From NCBI RefSeq assembly GCF_007197575.1, contig NZ_CP041616.1:868001-932000 (forward strand): a DNA stretch of 64,000 nt. The letters run 5' to 3'. Source of the stretch: Ornithinimicrobium ciconiae (lineage in GTDB: Bacteria > Actinomycetota > Actinomycetes > Actinomycetales > Dermatophilaceae). Under the pieces are notes generated by a model. That model did not search any database. It was given only the letters and a program-made list of their open reading frames with translations, and was not told where the DNA came from. This document shows positions 1-8,182 of the stretch, in pieces (position 1 is the first letter of the stretch; each line of letters opens with the position of its first letter). The translations under genes and the position numbers were made by a program.

Positions 1-41
1 TGGCCGGAAGCCAGCAGGTCCCTGACGGTCAGTTCGGTCAC
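1..41 (-). CDS. 5' end of an unidentified gene (13 codons visible)
   Basis: The minus strand has a GTG start at 41-39 preceded by a strong ribosome binding site (GGGAGGAG at 55-48, 6 nt spacing), and 13 codons (MTELTVRDLLASG) before the window edge. The 'TVRDLL' opening resembles the N-terminus of PucR-type purine-catabolism regulators, and an NCS1 nucleobase permease lies nearby, but 13 residues are too few to assign a family. Confidence 0.5.
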   Translation of the reverse strand, partial: MTELTVRDLLASG

Positions 42-98
42 GAGGCACTCCTCCCGACGCGTGCGTGCCCGAGCACCTACCCTAAGGTGCCCGGGTGG

Positions 99-400
99 TT
101 ACGTGCTCCGCCCACTGACGGCGACCGCCGAGATGGCGGCCACGACGACTGCCGCCGTGCGTGGGTCGGGTGCCTCCCGGATCCACCAGCACCTGGTGGA
201 TCCGGGACCGCAACTGTGCCTCGTGGCGCCCGTCCGTGGCTGGCCTCGTCGTGGTGCGGAACACGCCGAGGATCCGGGACTTCCGACGGCGGATCAGGCC
301 GCGGGCGACCAGCCGGTCGAGCACGATCTGCCACAGGTCGGCCCCGATCGTGAGGAGCAACGGCTGGACGCGTTGGGTCTGTGCCGCAACTCTCGGTCAT
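99..400 (-). pseudogene. GPP34 (Golgi phosphoprotein 3-like) relic, internally deleted and frameshifted
   Basis: An ATG at 400-398 with an AAAGGAAC ribosome site opens the relic (MTES...), but the normal N-terminal domain of about 90 residues is missing. From about 365 down to 205 a different frame encodes the helical C-terminal part typical of actinobacterial GPP34 proteins (…LDRLVARGLIRRRKSRILGVF…, then …DGRHEAQLRSRIHQVLVD). The frame then shifts by one base, and the typical ending (APDPRTAAVVVAAISAV…) continues in another frame to TAA at 101-99. At least one deletion and one frameshift separate the pieces, so no functional protein is expected. GPP34 proteins bind phosphoinositides in eukaryotes; the bacterial role is unclear. 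Confidence 0.75.
176..206. repeat. Perfect 31-nt inverted repeat at the GPP34 frameshift
   Basis: Two perfectly complementary 14-nt arms (CCCGGATCCACCAG and its complement) flank a 3-nt centre (CAC). The repeat ends exactly where the GPP34 relic changes frame. It is probably the scar of a mutation rather than a terminator, since it lies inside former coding sequence and has no T tract. Confidence 0.85.
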
Positions 401-439
401 GGTGAGTTCCTTTCGGTGCGGGTGCCCGCGGGCTCCGGG

Positions 440-844
440 CCAGCTCAGGAAGGCGCCGAGGGCGTCGTTGACCTCGTCCGCGTGGGTCCACAGCAGCCCG
501 TGCGGGCCGTCGTCGATCTCCCCATAGTCCGCGTCCGGGAGGAGGTCACGGAAGCGGCGGGCGGTGGCCTCGATGGGCAGGATCCGGTCGGCGGTGCCGT
601 GCAGGATCAGGGCCGGTATGCCGCTGGCACGGACCGCCTCGATGTCGGAGCGGAAGTCCTCGAGCCAGGAGGGGGCGACCGCGTGGGCAGCCACCGGCGC
701 ACTGGAGATCGCGACGCTCCAGCTGCCGTCGACTGCCTCCTGGCTGATCCGGGAGCCGAGGTTCTCATCGAGGTTGTAGAAGTTCGTGCAGAACTGCGTG
801 TACCAGGCGAACCGGTCTGTCCTGGCCGCGGTCGCGATCTCGTC
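440..844 (-). pseudogene. Alpha/beta-hydrolase (chloroperoxidase-type) relic, N-terminal half missing
   Basis: The open frame starts directly after an in-frame TGA (847-845), without a start codon. It encodes the C-terminal half of a non-haem chloroperoxidase/arylesterase-type hydrolase: the cap (FYNLDENLGSRIS…), the acid-residue strand (LILHGTADRILP) and the catalytic His region (DGPHGLLWTHADEVNDAL). The N-terminal half with the GxSxG nucleophile is absent; the next sequence upstream is the end of the phosphoesterase gene at 862. The native stop is also lost, and the frame runs into the GPP34 relic. Intact family members are about 275 residues. An N-terminal deletion whose breakpoint lies between 845 and 862 is the simplest explanation. 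Confidence 0.8.
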
Positions 845-861
845 TCAGCAGGTGCGAGTGG

Positions 862-1971
862 TCAGGGCTTGTGTGGCAGCTGAACGTCCACCCACACGAG
901 CCGGTGGTCGCTGGAGGGGAACGGGTAGATCCCGGTCAGGGCCGACAGCGGGTCGCTGGACTCGGGCCAGAACACCGCGGAGCACAGGATCCGCAGGCAC
1001 GTGCTGGGCAGGACGTAGTCGACGCGGAGGTTGCCCGGCGGCTCGGCGAAGTCGGCGGTGTCGAACCTGGGATCACCCGGGTGCTCTCGGTTGCTGCCGC
1101 CCTGCAACTCGCTCGCCTCGACGGCACCCTTGCTCGTGGGCGGGTTGCTGGCGTTCACCGTGGGGTGCTCGAGCAGCTGGTTGATCGCACCTGCCCAGGA
1201 GCCACCGTCGCGCGGGTCAGCGTTCTGGTCGCCGGCAATGACGAAGCGCGAGCCCGGCGCGAGGCCACCGCGCTCGCCCGCGTCGTCATAGATGTAGGAC
1301 GAGGCCGTGCCCGGGCTGAGGTAGTCCGCCCAGAACCGGATCTCGTCGTGGTTGCGGCGGCCGTTGCGGTCCTCCGGCCCGTCAAAGGTGGGTGGCGTCG
1401 GGTGGCTGACCAGGAAGTGCACAGTGGTGTTCTTACCGACCTGGACCGGCACGTCCCAGTGCGACTTGCTCGACAGGCGCAGGACGGCCTGCGCCTCGGG
1501 TGAGTAGAACTGCGCCGGGATCAGGTTGCCCGGCATGTCCTTCCAGAGGAAGTGCTGGAAGGTGCGGACGGCGTCGGTGTCGATCGGGTATCTGGAGTAG
1601 ACGACCATGCCGTACTGGCCCGGGAACAGCCCGAACCCGAAGGCGTCGTCACGTCCACCGACCACACCGTTGGTGAGGTCGTGCCCGGAGGGGATGCCGG
1701 TGTTGGACGGCGCCACGAAATAGTAGGGGTAGTCCACCGGCGCGGCGCCGTGCTGCCCGACGGCCAGGTAGTTGTCCCGGAACAGCTCGGCCGCTGCCCC
1801 GCCCTCGACATAGTCGAACTCGTTGACCAGCAGCAGGTCGGGGTTGGTGCGCTGGATGATCTCGGCGATCACCCTGGCCTGGACGTTGTCCGGCGTCGAC
1901 AGGTCCGCGAGGAGCTCGCCCTCGGCGTTCCGGTTGAGGGAGGCGTTGAACGTCGAGAAGCGCACGTCCAT
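862..1971 (-). CDS. Endonuclease/exonuclease/phosphatase (EEP) family phosphoesterase
   Basis: A 369-residue protein with the EEP metal-site motifs in order: N in TFNASLNR near the N-terminus, E in LLLVNEFD (about 47-54), the SHPTPP segment (about 190), GDQNAD (about 247), VDYVLPS (about 318) and the terminal SSDHRLV motif. The family hydrolyses phosphodiester or phosphomonoester bonds with Mg2+; the substrate cannot be read here. No signal peptide is visible from the ATG at 1971, and no in-frame alternative restores one, although many relatives are secreted. The start has a weak GGGGGA upstream. It diverges from the SpoIID-type gene. Relatives begin the same way, so the start is likely right. 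Confidence 0.85.
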   Translation of the reverse strand: MDVRFSTFNASLNRNAEGELLADLSTPDNVQARVIAEIIQRTNPDLLLVNEFDYVEGGAAAELFRDNYLAVGQHGAAPVDYPYYFVAPSNTGIPSGHDLTNGVVGGRDDAFGFGLFPGQYGMVVYSRYPIDTDAVRTFQHFLWKDMPGNLIPAQFYSPEAQAVLRLSSKSHWDVPVQVGKNTTVHFLVSHPTPPTFDGPEDRNGRRNHDEIRFWADYLSPGTASSYIYDDAGERGGLAPGSRFVIAGDQNADPRDGGSWAGAINQLLEHPTVNASNPPTSKGAVEASELQGGSNREHPGDPRFDTADFAEPPGNLRVDYVLPSTCLRILCSAVFWPESSDPLSALTGIYPFPSSDHRLVWVDVQLPHKP

Positions 1972-2074
1972 GCCCGTTCCCCCGATCTGCTGAGAGGTAT
2001 GCCGTGTCGTGCGCTCGCGATGAACGCCCAGTGAAGATCAAACAGGCTTTCCTGTGACAAAAGAATCGGCACGA

Positions 2075-2096
2075 AGAATCACACGCGTGTAATTCT
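2075..2096. promoter_or_regulatory. 22-bp near-perfect palindrome, candidate operator
   Basis: A core of ACACGCGTGT is flanked by AGAATC on the left and AATTCT on the right. All positions are symmetric except one pair. It lies in the AT-richer spacer between the divergent EEP and SpoIID genes, just upstream of the putative -35 at 2107. The position suits a repressor or activator of either gene; the factor is unknown. Confidence 0.5.
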
Positions 2097-2106
2097 GTAG
2101 CAACTC

Positions 2107-2136
2107 TTGTAACAACAGTCACTTCTGCACCATAGT
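2107..2136 (+). promoter_or_regulatory. Candidate housekeeping promoter of the SpoIID/CWB2 gene
   Basis: TTGTAA (2107-2112) and CATAGT (2131-2136) are separated by 18 bp, about 30 bp before the GTG start at 2165. This would give a short leader containing the AAGGAG ribosome site at 2153-2158. Confidence 0.45.
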
Positions 2137-2164
2137 GGTGGGCGCCCCGACCAAGGAGTCCACC

Positions 2165-4537
2165 GTGCGACCAGCCCTCGCCGCCTCTCTCGCCCTCGCC
2201 ATGACGGTCACGCTGCTGCCCAGCGCGGCGCTGGCGACCCCCGACGACGAGGCCGACCCGCAGACGGAGCAGGTCAGCGAGGCGATCCCCGACGAGCACC
2301 TGGACCTCGAGCACGGCCTGATCACCAGCGACCCCGAGGACGTCGCGCTGACCGAGCCGACCGTCGTCACCGACCTCACCGCGCTGCCGGCAGCAGAGCC
2401 GCAGGCCGAGGTCTACCCGATGCCCGCCAGCGGCTACTACGAGGTGACCGGAGGCGGCTGGGGGCACCGGATCGGGATGTCCCAGTACGGCGCTCACGGC
2501 GCCGGGATCGCCGGCCTGAGCCACTCGCAGATCCTCGCCTTCTACTATCCGGGGACCGCCCTGGAGACCTGGGCCAGCGGGATGATCCGGATCGGCATCA
2601 CCATCGACAATGACGGGGTCACCCGGGTCGACCACCGTTCCGGGCTGGTCGTCTCCCACGGGACCGGCGGGACGACCTATGCGCTGCCGAGCCGAGAGCA
2701 GTGGCGCGTGCGGGCGACCAGCACCAGCCCGAGCAGCTGCGTCCTAGAGGGTCGCAGCGCCGGTGCCTGGTCGGCATACAAGCCCTCGGGGCTGCCGAGC
2801 GGATGTCCGATCACCTTTGCCTCGCCCAGTGAGGGCACGGTCGACCTCTATCTGCCCAACGGGTCGCGGCGCATCTATCGCGGACAGATCACCGCGCACC
2901 ACCGCGGCACCACCAGCAACCTGGCCACCGTCAACCGGCTGTCGATGCAGCACTATCTGCGCTCGGTGGTCTCCATCGAGATGTCGCCCTTCTTCCACAC
3001 CCAGGCGCTGCGTGCCCAGTCCGTCGCGGCCCGGACCTATGCCCAGCGCGGAGTCAACGGGACCAGCTACTACGACACCTGCGACACCACGTCCTGCCAG
3101 GCCTATCGCGGGCGGGGCGCGCGCACCAGCAGCGGCGGAGTAACCAGCTATGAGTACCCCGAGAACACGGCGGCAGTGAACGCCACCGACGGGCAGGTGC
3201 TCACCTATCCCTTCCCCGGCGGCAAGGGCCTGGCCACCACGATGTATGCCGCCTCCACCGGTGGGCACACCATCCCCGGGGGAGCGGGCCACCCCTACCT
3301 GACAGCGCAGCCGGACCCCTACGACAACACCCCGCTGAACACCCGGAACCGGTGGACCGCGCGGCTGACCGAGACCTCGCTGGAGGCGCGCTACGGCATC
3401 CACGACGTGACCCGGGTGCAGGTGCTGTCCCGAGACGGTCACGGACTGTGGGGAGGTCGCATCCTCTCGGCGAAGGTGGAGGGCTACACCGCCGGCGGGC
3501 AGTACACCTATGCCAACGCCTCCGGCACCGGCCTGTATCTCGCGCGGCCCTGGCCGGCGTGGAACACCGGTCTGTCCTCGGACTACTTCACCTTCGGTGA
3601 CCCCGGCGACGATCCCGCGCCGCCGCCCTCCGGCGAGGTCACCCGGATCTCCGGCGTGGACCGCTATGACACCGCCCGCAAGGTCTCCGAGCAGTGGTCG
3701 CCCGGCGTGAGCGTGGTCTATCTGGTCAACGGAGCCCAGTTCCCGGACGCGCTCGCAGCCTCGGCCCGGGCCGGCATCTACGACGCACCGGTCCTGCTCG
3801 TGAAGCAGGACCACCTCCCGCAGGCGACCCGTGATGCGCTGACCCGGCTCAAGCCGGGACGCCTGGTCGTGGTGGGCGGCACCGGAGCGGTGAGCACGAC
3901 GATCGAGAACCAGCTCCGGGCCTACACGACCGGGACGACGCAGCGCGTGGCCGGTGACAACCGCTACGAGACGGCTGCCAACCTGGCCTCCTACTACGGC
4001 GCGGGCCAGCCGCGGGTCTTCCTGGCCAGCGGCGAGGACTTCCCCGACGCCCTGGCAGCGGCAGCGCTCGCCGGCAGCCAGCACACGCCGCTGCTGCTGA
4101 CGCAGGGCGACTGGCTCAGCTCGGCGACCCGCACCCAGCTGGACCGGTTGAACCCCACCGAGATTGTCGTGCTGGGCGGGACCTCGTCGGTCTCCTCGGC
4201 CGTGGCCTCCAGGGCGGCGACCTACGCGACCACCGGCTCCTACCGGCGGCTGTCCGGCGTCGACCGCTATGAGACGGCGGCCGAGGTGGCGCAGGAGTTC
4301 CCCGGCGGGGTCAGCTCCACCGTCGTTGCCTCGGGTCAGCAGTTCTCCGACGCCCTGGTCGGTGGCGCTCTGGCCGGCCGGCGCGGGGTTCCGGTCGTCC
4401 TGACCCGTCCTGACCGCATCCCGTCCGGGACGGTCGAGGCGCTCAACCACCTCGGTCCGGCCACCATCGGCGTGCTCGGTGGCACCGACTCGGTGAGCAA
4501 CACCACGCTCGCCGCCCTTGCGGCCTACCTGAACTAG
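2165..4537 (+). CDS. Secreted SpoIID/LytB-domain protein with three CWB2 repeats
   Basis: A 790-residue protein. The GTG at 2165 is chosen over an in-frame GTG at 2135 because AAGGAG sits 6 nt before it and it begins a clean signal peptide (cleavage near ALA-TPDD). A GGGWGHRIGMSQYGA motif (about 95-110) and the SpoIID/LytB core (about 260-440, with AQSVAARTYAQ) follow. SpoIID proteins are lytic transglycosylases acting on peptidoglycan, and LytB proteins modify amidase activity. From about 492 to the end there are three cell-wall-binding type 2 repeats (each with a xRISGxDRYxTA start, FPDALA and a VVGGTxxVS end). In clostridia CWB2 triplets bind anionic wall polymers non-covalently. The predicted role is wall remodelling on the outer surface; the polymer ligand here is unknown. 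Confidence 0.9.
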   Translation: MRPALAASLALAMTVTLLPSAALATPDDEADPQTEQVSEAIPDEHLDLEHGLITSDPEDVALTEPTVVTDLTALPAAEPQAEVYPMPASGYYEVTGGGWGHRIGMSQYGAHGAGIAGLSHSQILAFYYPGTALETWASGMIRIGITIDNDGVTRVDHRSGLVVSHGTGGTTYALPSREQWRVRATSTSPSSCVLEGRSAGAWSAYKPSGLPSGCPITFASPSEGTVDLYLPNGSRRIYRGQITAHHRGTTSNLATVNRLSMQHYLRSVVSIEMSPFFHTQALRAQSVAARTYAQRGVNGTSYYDTCDTTSCQAYRGRGARTSSGGVTSYEYPENTAAVNATDGQVLTYPFPGGKGLATTMYAASTGGHTIPGGAGHPYLTAQPDPYDNTPLNTRNRWTARLTETSLEARYGIHDVTRVQVLSRDGHGLWGGRILSAKVEGYTAGGQYTYANASGTGLYLARPWPAWNTGLSSDYFTFGDPGDDPAPPPSGEVTRISGVDRYDTARKVSEQWSPGVSVVYLVNGAQFPDALAASARAGIYDAPVLLVKQDHLPQATRDALTRLKPGRLVVVGGTGAVSTTIENQLRAYTTGTTQRVAGDNRYETAANLASYYGAGQPRVFLASGEDFPDALAAAALAGSQHTPLLLTQGDWLSSATRTQLDRLNPTEIVVLGGTSSVSSAVASRAATYATTGSYRRLSGVDRYETAAEVAQEFPGGVSSTVVASGQQFSDALVGGALAGRRGVPVVLTRPDRIPSGTVEALNHLGPATIGVLGGTDSVSNTTLAALAAYLN

Positions 4538-4564
4538 GTCCCGACATGGTGGGAGAATCCGCCC

Positions 4565-6106
4565 ATGACTGACACGCACACCGCGGTGCCCGCGGCCAAG
4601 GGCACCCTCGTCGAACTCAACGGGATCGACATCATTGACGAGTCGGAGCGCATGGCCAAGCCCTCCGACCTGTTCTGGCCGTGGTTCGCCGCGAACGTCT
4701 CGGTCTTCGGCATGAGCTATGCCGCGTTCGTCTATGGCTTTGGCGTCAGCCTCTGGCAGGGAGTGCTGGTCACCGTCGTTGGCGTGACCATCTCCTTCCT
4801 GCTCTGCGGCATCATCGCGATCGCCGGCAAACGAGGCTCCGCGCCGACCATGGTGCTCTCCCGCTCGGCCTTCGGCGTCAACGGGCAGAAGGTGCCGGGC
4901 ATCTTCTCCTGGCTGATCTCGATGGGCTGGGAGACCTTCCTGGCCATCATGGCGACGCTGGCGACCGCCACCGTGTTCAACGAGCTCGGCTGGAGCAGCG
5001 GCACGGCGACCAAGATCATCGCGTGTGCGGTGATCGCCGCGCTGATCGTGCTGGGGTCTGTCGCCGGCTACCACACGATCATCAAGATGCAGTCGGTGCT
5101 GACCTGGGTCACCGGCCTGGCCACCCTGGGATACATCGCGATCACCTTCCGCGACATCGACCTCTCCGCCGCGGCCGCCCTGCCGGCCGGCTCCAACCAG
5201 GCGCTGGTCGGTGCTCTGGTGATGGTGATGACCGGCTTCGGGCTGGGCTGGATCAACATCGCCGCTGACTGGTCCCGCTATCAGAAGCGGGACGCCTCCG
5301 GTGGTCAGATCGTCTTCTGGAACACCCTCGGTGGCGCCCTGGCCCCGGTCCTGCTGGTCTGCTACGGCCTGGCTCTGGCCGGCTCCAACCCGGCCCTGAT
5401 CGACGGCATCGCCAACGACCCGGTCGGCACGCTCGCCACGATCCTGCCCACCTGGTTCCTCATCCCCTTCTGGATCGCCGCGGTGCTGGCGCTGGTCAGC
5501 GGCGCGATCCTGGGCATCTACTCCTCGGGCCTTACCCTGCTGAGCCTGGGCATCGACATCCCGCGCCCGATGGCTGCCCTGGTCGACGGCACGATCCTGA
5601 CGATCGGCACGATCTATGTCGTCTTCTTCGCCGAGTCCTTCCTCGCCCCCTTCCAGAGTTTCCTGATCACGCTGGGCGTCCCGATCGCGGCCTGGGCCGG
5701 CATCCTGATCGCCGACATCATGCTGCGTCGCAAGGACTATGACGGGGCCGCGCTGTTCGACGGGCGCGGTCGCTATGGCAACTGGAACTGGGTGTCCGTG
5801 GGGCTGATGGCGTTCGCGTCGGTCGTCGGCTGGGGCCTGGTCGTCAACAACTTTGCCAAGGACGCGGCCTGGAACAACTGGCAGGGCTATCTGCTGGAGC
5901 CGCTGGGCCTGGGCACCTTCGTGGATGACCCGGCCGGTGGCTACTGGGAGGGCAACTGGGCCTACGCCAACCTCGGGGTGCTGCTCGCCCTGGTCATCGG
6001 CTTCGTGGGTTATGCCGTGCTGCAGGCCGCCGCGGTCCGTCGCCAGGAGGCCGAGCCGCTCGCGCCGGCGGGCCGTGGCGGGGTCACCCAGGAGCCGCTG
6101 GCATGA
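4565..6106 (+). CDS. NCS1-family purine/cytosine permease
   Basis: A 513-residue integral membrane protein with about 12 hydrophobic segments. Near the N-terminus it has the NCS1-typical segment PSDLFWPWFAANVSVFGMSY, and GWINIAADWSRYQ in the middle. NCS1 carriers import nucleobases, hydantoins or thiamine by proton or sodium symport; the closest overall look is that of purine/cytosine permeases. The gene overlaps the following cysteine hydrolase by ATGA, so the two form an operon. Both GAGAAT 6 nt before the ATG (leaderless signal) and GGGAGA (possible ribosome site) precede the start. Substrate unassigned. Confidence 0.9.
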   Translation: MTDTHTAVPAAKGTLVELNGIDIIDESERMAKPSDLFWPWFAANVSVFGMSYAAFVYGFGVSLWQGVLVTVVGVTISFLLCGIIAIAGKRGSAPTMVLSRSAFGVNGQKVPGIFSWLISMGWETFLAIMATLATATVFNELGWSSGTATKIIACAVIAALIVLGSVAGYHTIIKMQSVLTWVTGLATLGYIAITFRDIDLSAAAALPAGSNQALVGALVMVMTGFGLGWINIAADWSRYQKRDASGGQIVFWNTLGGALAPVLLVCYGLALAGSNPALIDGIANDPVGTLATILPTWFLIPFWIAAVLALVSGAILGIYSSGLTLLSLGIDIPRPMAALVDGTILTIGTIYVVFFAESFLAPFQSFLITLGVPIAAWAGILIADIMLRRKDYDGAALFDGRGRYGNWNWVSVGLMAFASVVGWGLVVNNFAKDAAWNNWQGYLLEPLGLGTFVDDPAGGYWEGNWAYANLGVLLALVIGFVGYAVLQAAAVRRQEAEPLAPAGRGGVTQEPLA

Positions 6107-6750
6107 GCCCGGACCAGGCCGCCGGCTCCGATCTCCCGACGCACACGGGAGAGACGAAGTCCGGTCCCGCGGACGTCGCGGAGTCCGCCGGCACGGACCC
6201 GTGGCTGGTCGTGATCGATGCGCAGGCTGTCTTCGCCGATTCGGGATCGCAGTGGTGCGCTCCCCGTTTTGAGGAGATCGTGGAGCCGGTGCACCGCCTC
6301 GCACAGGCTTTCGGGGACCGGGTGATCCTCACCCGCTGGGTGCCCCCGGCCGAGAAGGCCGGCTCCTGGGTGCCCTACTTTGAGCAGTTCACCTTTGCCG
6401 ACCAGGCTCCCGATCACCCGCTCTTCGACCTGGTGCCGGCGGCGGTGGACCTGGGCGCTCGGCATACCGTCTCCGAGCCCACCTTTGGCAAGTGGAGTGA
6501 GCAGCTGCGGGCCATCACGGGGCCCACTCCGCACCTGGTCCTGACCGGGGTGGCGACCGACTGCTGCGTCCTCTCGACGGCGCTGCCGGCGATCGACGCC
6601 GGTGCCCAGGTGAGCGTGGTTTCCGACGCCTGTGCCGGCTCTGACGACACCAACCACCAGCGGGCGCTGGACGCGATGGCGCTCTATGCCCCGCAGTTGT
6701 TCGTGGTGACGGCGGACGAGATCCTGGCCGAGGCGTCCACCACCTCCTGA
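6103..6750 (+). CDS. Isochorismatase-like cysteine hydrolase
   Basis: A 215-residue protein with the catalytic triad of the family visible: Asp39 in VVIDAQAVF, Lys130 in EPTFGKWSE and a Cys in GVATDCC (Cys155 by alignment with TDxC). Members include nicotinamidases, N-carbamoylsarcosine amidases, ureidoacrylate and biuret hydrolases. The 4-nt overlap with the NCS1 permease suggests it hydrolyses something that permease imports, for example an amide or ureido product of nucleobase breakdown (inference). The first 30 residues are a low-complexity extension, so a later start is possible, but the overlap supports this one. Confidence 0.85.
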   Translation: MSPDQAAGSDLPTHTGETKSGPADVAESAGTDPWLVVIDAQAVFADSGSQWCAPRFEEIVEPVHRLAQAFGDRVILTRWVPPAEKAGSWVPYFEQFTFADQAPDHPLFDLVPAAVDLGARHTVSEPTFGKWSEQLRAITGPTPHLVLTGVATDCCVLSTALPAIDAGAQVSVVSDACAGSDDTNHQRALDAMALYAPQLFVVTADEILAEASTTS

Positions 6751-6765
6751 CCCGGCGCACCGGGT
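6750..6765. terminator. Small hairpin between convergent genes
   Basis: ACCCGG and CCGGGT pair around a CGCA loop, immediately after the cysteine hydrolase stop codon and before the convergent end of murA at 6805. There is no T tract, so it is at best a weak bidirectional terminator. Confidence 0.35.
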
Positions 6766-6804
6766 GGGCCTCCCCCGGTGACCGGCCGCACCTGGGGGCG
6801 GGCG

Positions 6805-8115
6805 TCAGTCTGCTGGCGTGATCGACAGGCCGAGCGCGGCAAACTGCTCGGCCGGTCGGTGGTAGCCGCGCACCAGGTGCCGGATCCCGCCGATGCGGGA
6901 CGGCCCGTCGGCGATGGCGGCCGCGATCACCGAGGAGAAGCCGGCCCGGACGTCCGGGACCTCGACCTCGGCGCCGTGCAGCGAGGACACGCCCTTGACG
7001 ACTGCCGAGTGGACCGCGTTGGTGTCGTGGAAGCGGCAGGACTCCCCGCCCAGACAGGTGGAGAAGAGCTCGATCTCGGCGCCCATCTGCTGCAGTGCCG
7101 GCACATAGACGAGGCGGTCCTCATAGACCGTCTCGTGCAGCACCGACATGCCGTTCGCCTGCGTGAACAGCACGACGAGCGGTGTCTGCCAGTCGGTCAT
7201 GAATCCGGGATGGGTGTCGGTCTGCACGGCGGCCGGTCGCAGCCCGTCCGGTGCCGTGGCCCGGATGTAGTCGTCGGTGATGTCGAACTGGGCGCCCATG
7301 CCCCGCAGGGTGGTCAGGGCGGTGACCAGCCGATCCTGCCGGCACCCGTGGACGCGGACGTCACCGCTGGTGACCAGGCCGGCCACCAGATAGCTGAACG
7401 CCTCGTTGCGATCGCCCTCGAGGCGGACCTCGGCGCCCCGGAGACGATCCACGCCGTCGATGGTCCACTTGCGGCCGGGGGAGAGGACGATCCGGGCCCC
7501 CATCCGCTGCAGGAACAGCGCCAGCTCGATGACCTCGGGCTCGGTGGCCGCGTTGCGCAGCACGGTGCGTCCCTCGGCGAGGGCCGCGGTGAGCAGCACC
7601 GTCTCGGTCGCTCCCACGCTCGGATAGGGCAGCTCGAGGCGGGTGCCGCGCAACCGGGTGGCTCGGGCGACGATGCCGTCCTGGCGGTGCTCGATCTCGG
7701 CACCGAAGGCCGTGAGGGCCTCGATGTGGAAGTCGACCGGGCGGCGCCCGATGGGGTCGCCGCCGACCAGGGGGACGAAGGCCTCACCGGTGAGGTGCAG
7801 CAGCGGGCCGAGCAGCAGGATCGGGATGCGGTTGAGCCCGCTGAAGGACAGGGGGACGTCAGCCGTCACCGCATCGTGGGGCTCGACGGTGATGACGCCC
7901 TGCTCCTGGTCGTAGTCCACACCCACCCCCAGGGACCGCAGGATGTCCGTGGTGATCGCCACGTCCCCGACCTGCGGGATATTGCTGATGCGGCTCGGGC
8001 CGTCGCCCAGGATGGCCGCCACCATGTGCTTCGTGGCGGCGTTCTTCGAGCCGCGCACGTGCACGTCACCGCGCAGCGGTCCGGAGGGGGTTACTGACCA
8101 TGCTGTGGCTGCCAT
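6805..8115 (-). CDS. murA: UDP-N-acetylglucosamine 1-carboxyvinyltransferase (MurA-type), Asp at the Cys position
   Basis: A 436-residue EPT-family enzyme that transfers enolpyruvate from PEP to UDP-GlcNAc, the first committed step of peptidoglycan synthesis. Lys24-Asn25 (GSKNAATKH) match the conserved K22/N23 of E. coli MurA. The catalytic loop reads GGDPIGRRPVD, so Asp120 replaces the Cys that fosfomycin alkylates; M. tuberculosis and Chlamydia MurA carry the same change. The ATG at 8115 is preferred over 8184: TAACCT lies 7 nt upstream and the longer form would overlap the divergent DinB gene. The N-terminus (SGPLRG…RGSKNA) differs from the usual actinobacterial MurA (…SGAKNS…), so it could be a second paralogue. 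Confidence 0.85.
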   Translation of the reverse strand: MAATAWSVTPSGPLRGDVHVRGSKNAATKHMVAAILGDGPSRISNIPQVGDVAITTDILRSLGVGVDYDQEQGVITVEPHDAVTADVPLSFSGLNRIPILLLGPLLHLTGEAFVPLVGGDPIGRRPVDFHIEALTAFGAEIEHRQDGIVARATRLRGTRLELPYPSVGATETVLLTAALAEGRTVLRNAATEPEVIELALFLQRMGARIVLSPGRKWTIDGVDRLRGAEVRLEGDRNEAFSYLVAGLVTSGDVRVHGCRQDRLVTALTTLRGMGAQFDITDDYIRATAPDGLRPAAVQTDTHPGFMTDWQTPLVVLFTQANGMSVLHETVYEDRLVYVPALQQMGAEIELFSTCLGGESCRFHDTNAVHSAVVKGVSSLHGAEVEVPDVRAGFSSVIAAAIADGPSRIGGIRHLVRGYHRPAEQFAALGLSITPAD

Positions 8116-8122
8116 GGGGCCA

Positions 8123-8128
8123 AGGTTA
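8123..8128 (-). promoter_or_regulatory. -10 element of murA (leaderless)
   Basis: TAACCT ends 7 nt before the murA ATG, and no ribosome binding site is present. This is the spacing expected when transcription starts at the start codon. Confidence 0.55.
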
Positions 8129-8182
8129 CGCAGCCCTGGTCCGTCCCTGCTGCCTGTCGGTGGGTCCTGACAGGCTGGGCCC

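Noticed and set aside
2744..6304. A minus-strand open frame of 1186 codons
   Set aside because: It is antisense to the SpoIID and permease genes, is Arg/Gly/His/Asp-rich without any domain, and arises from the high GC of the third codon positions.
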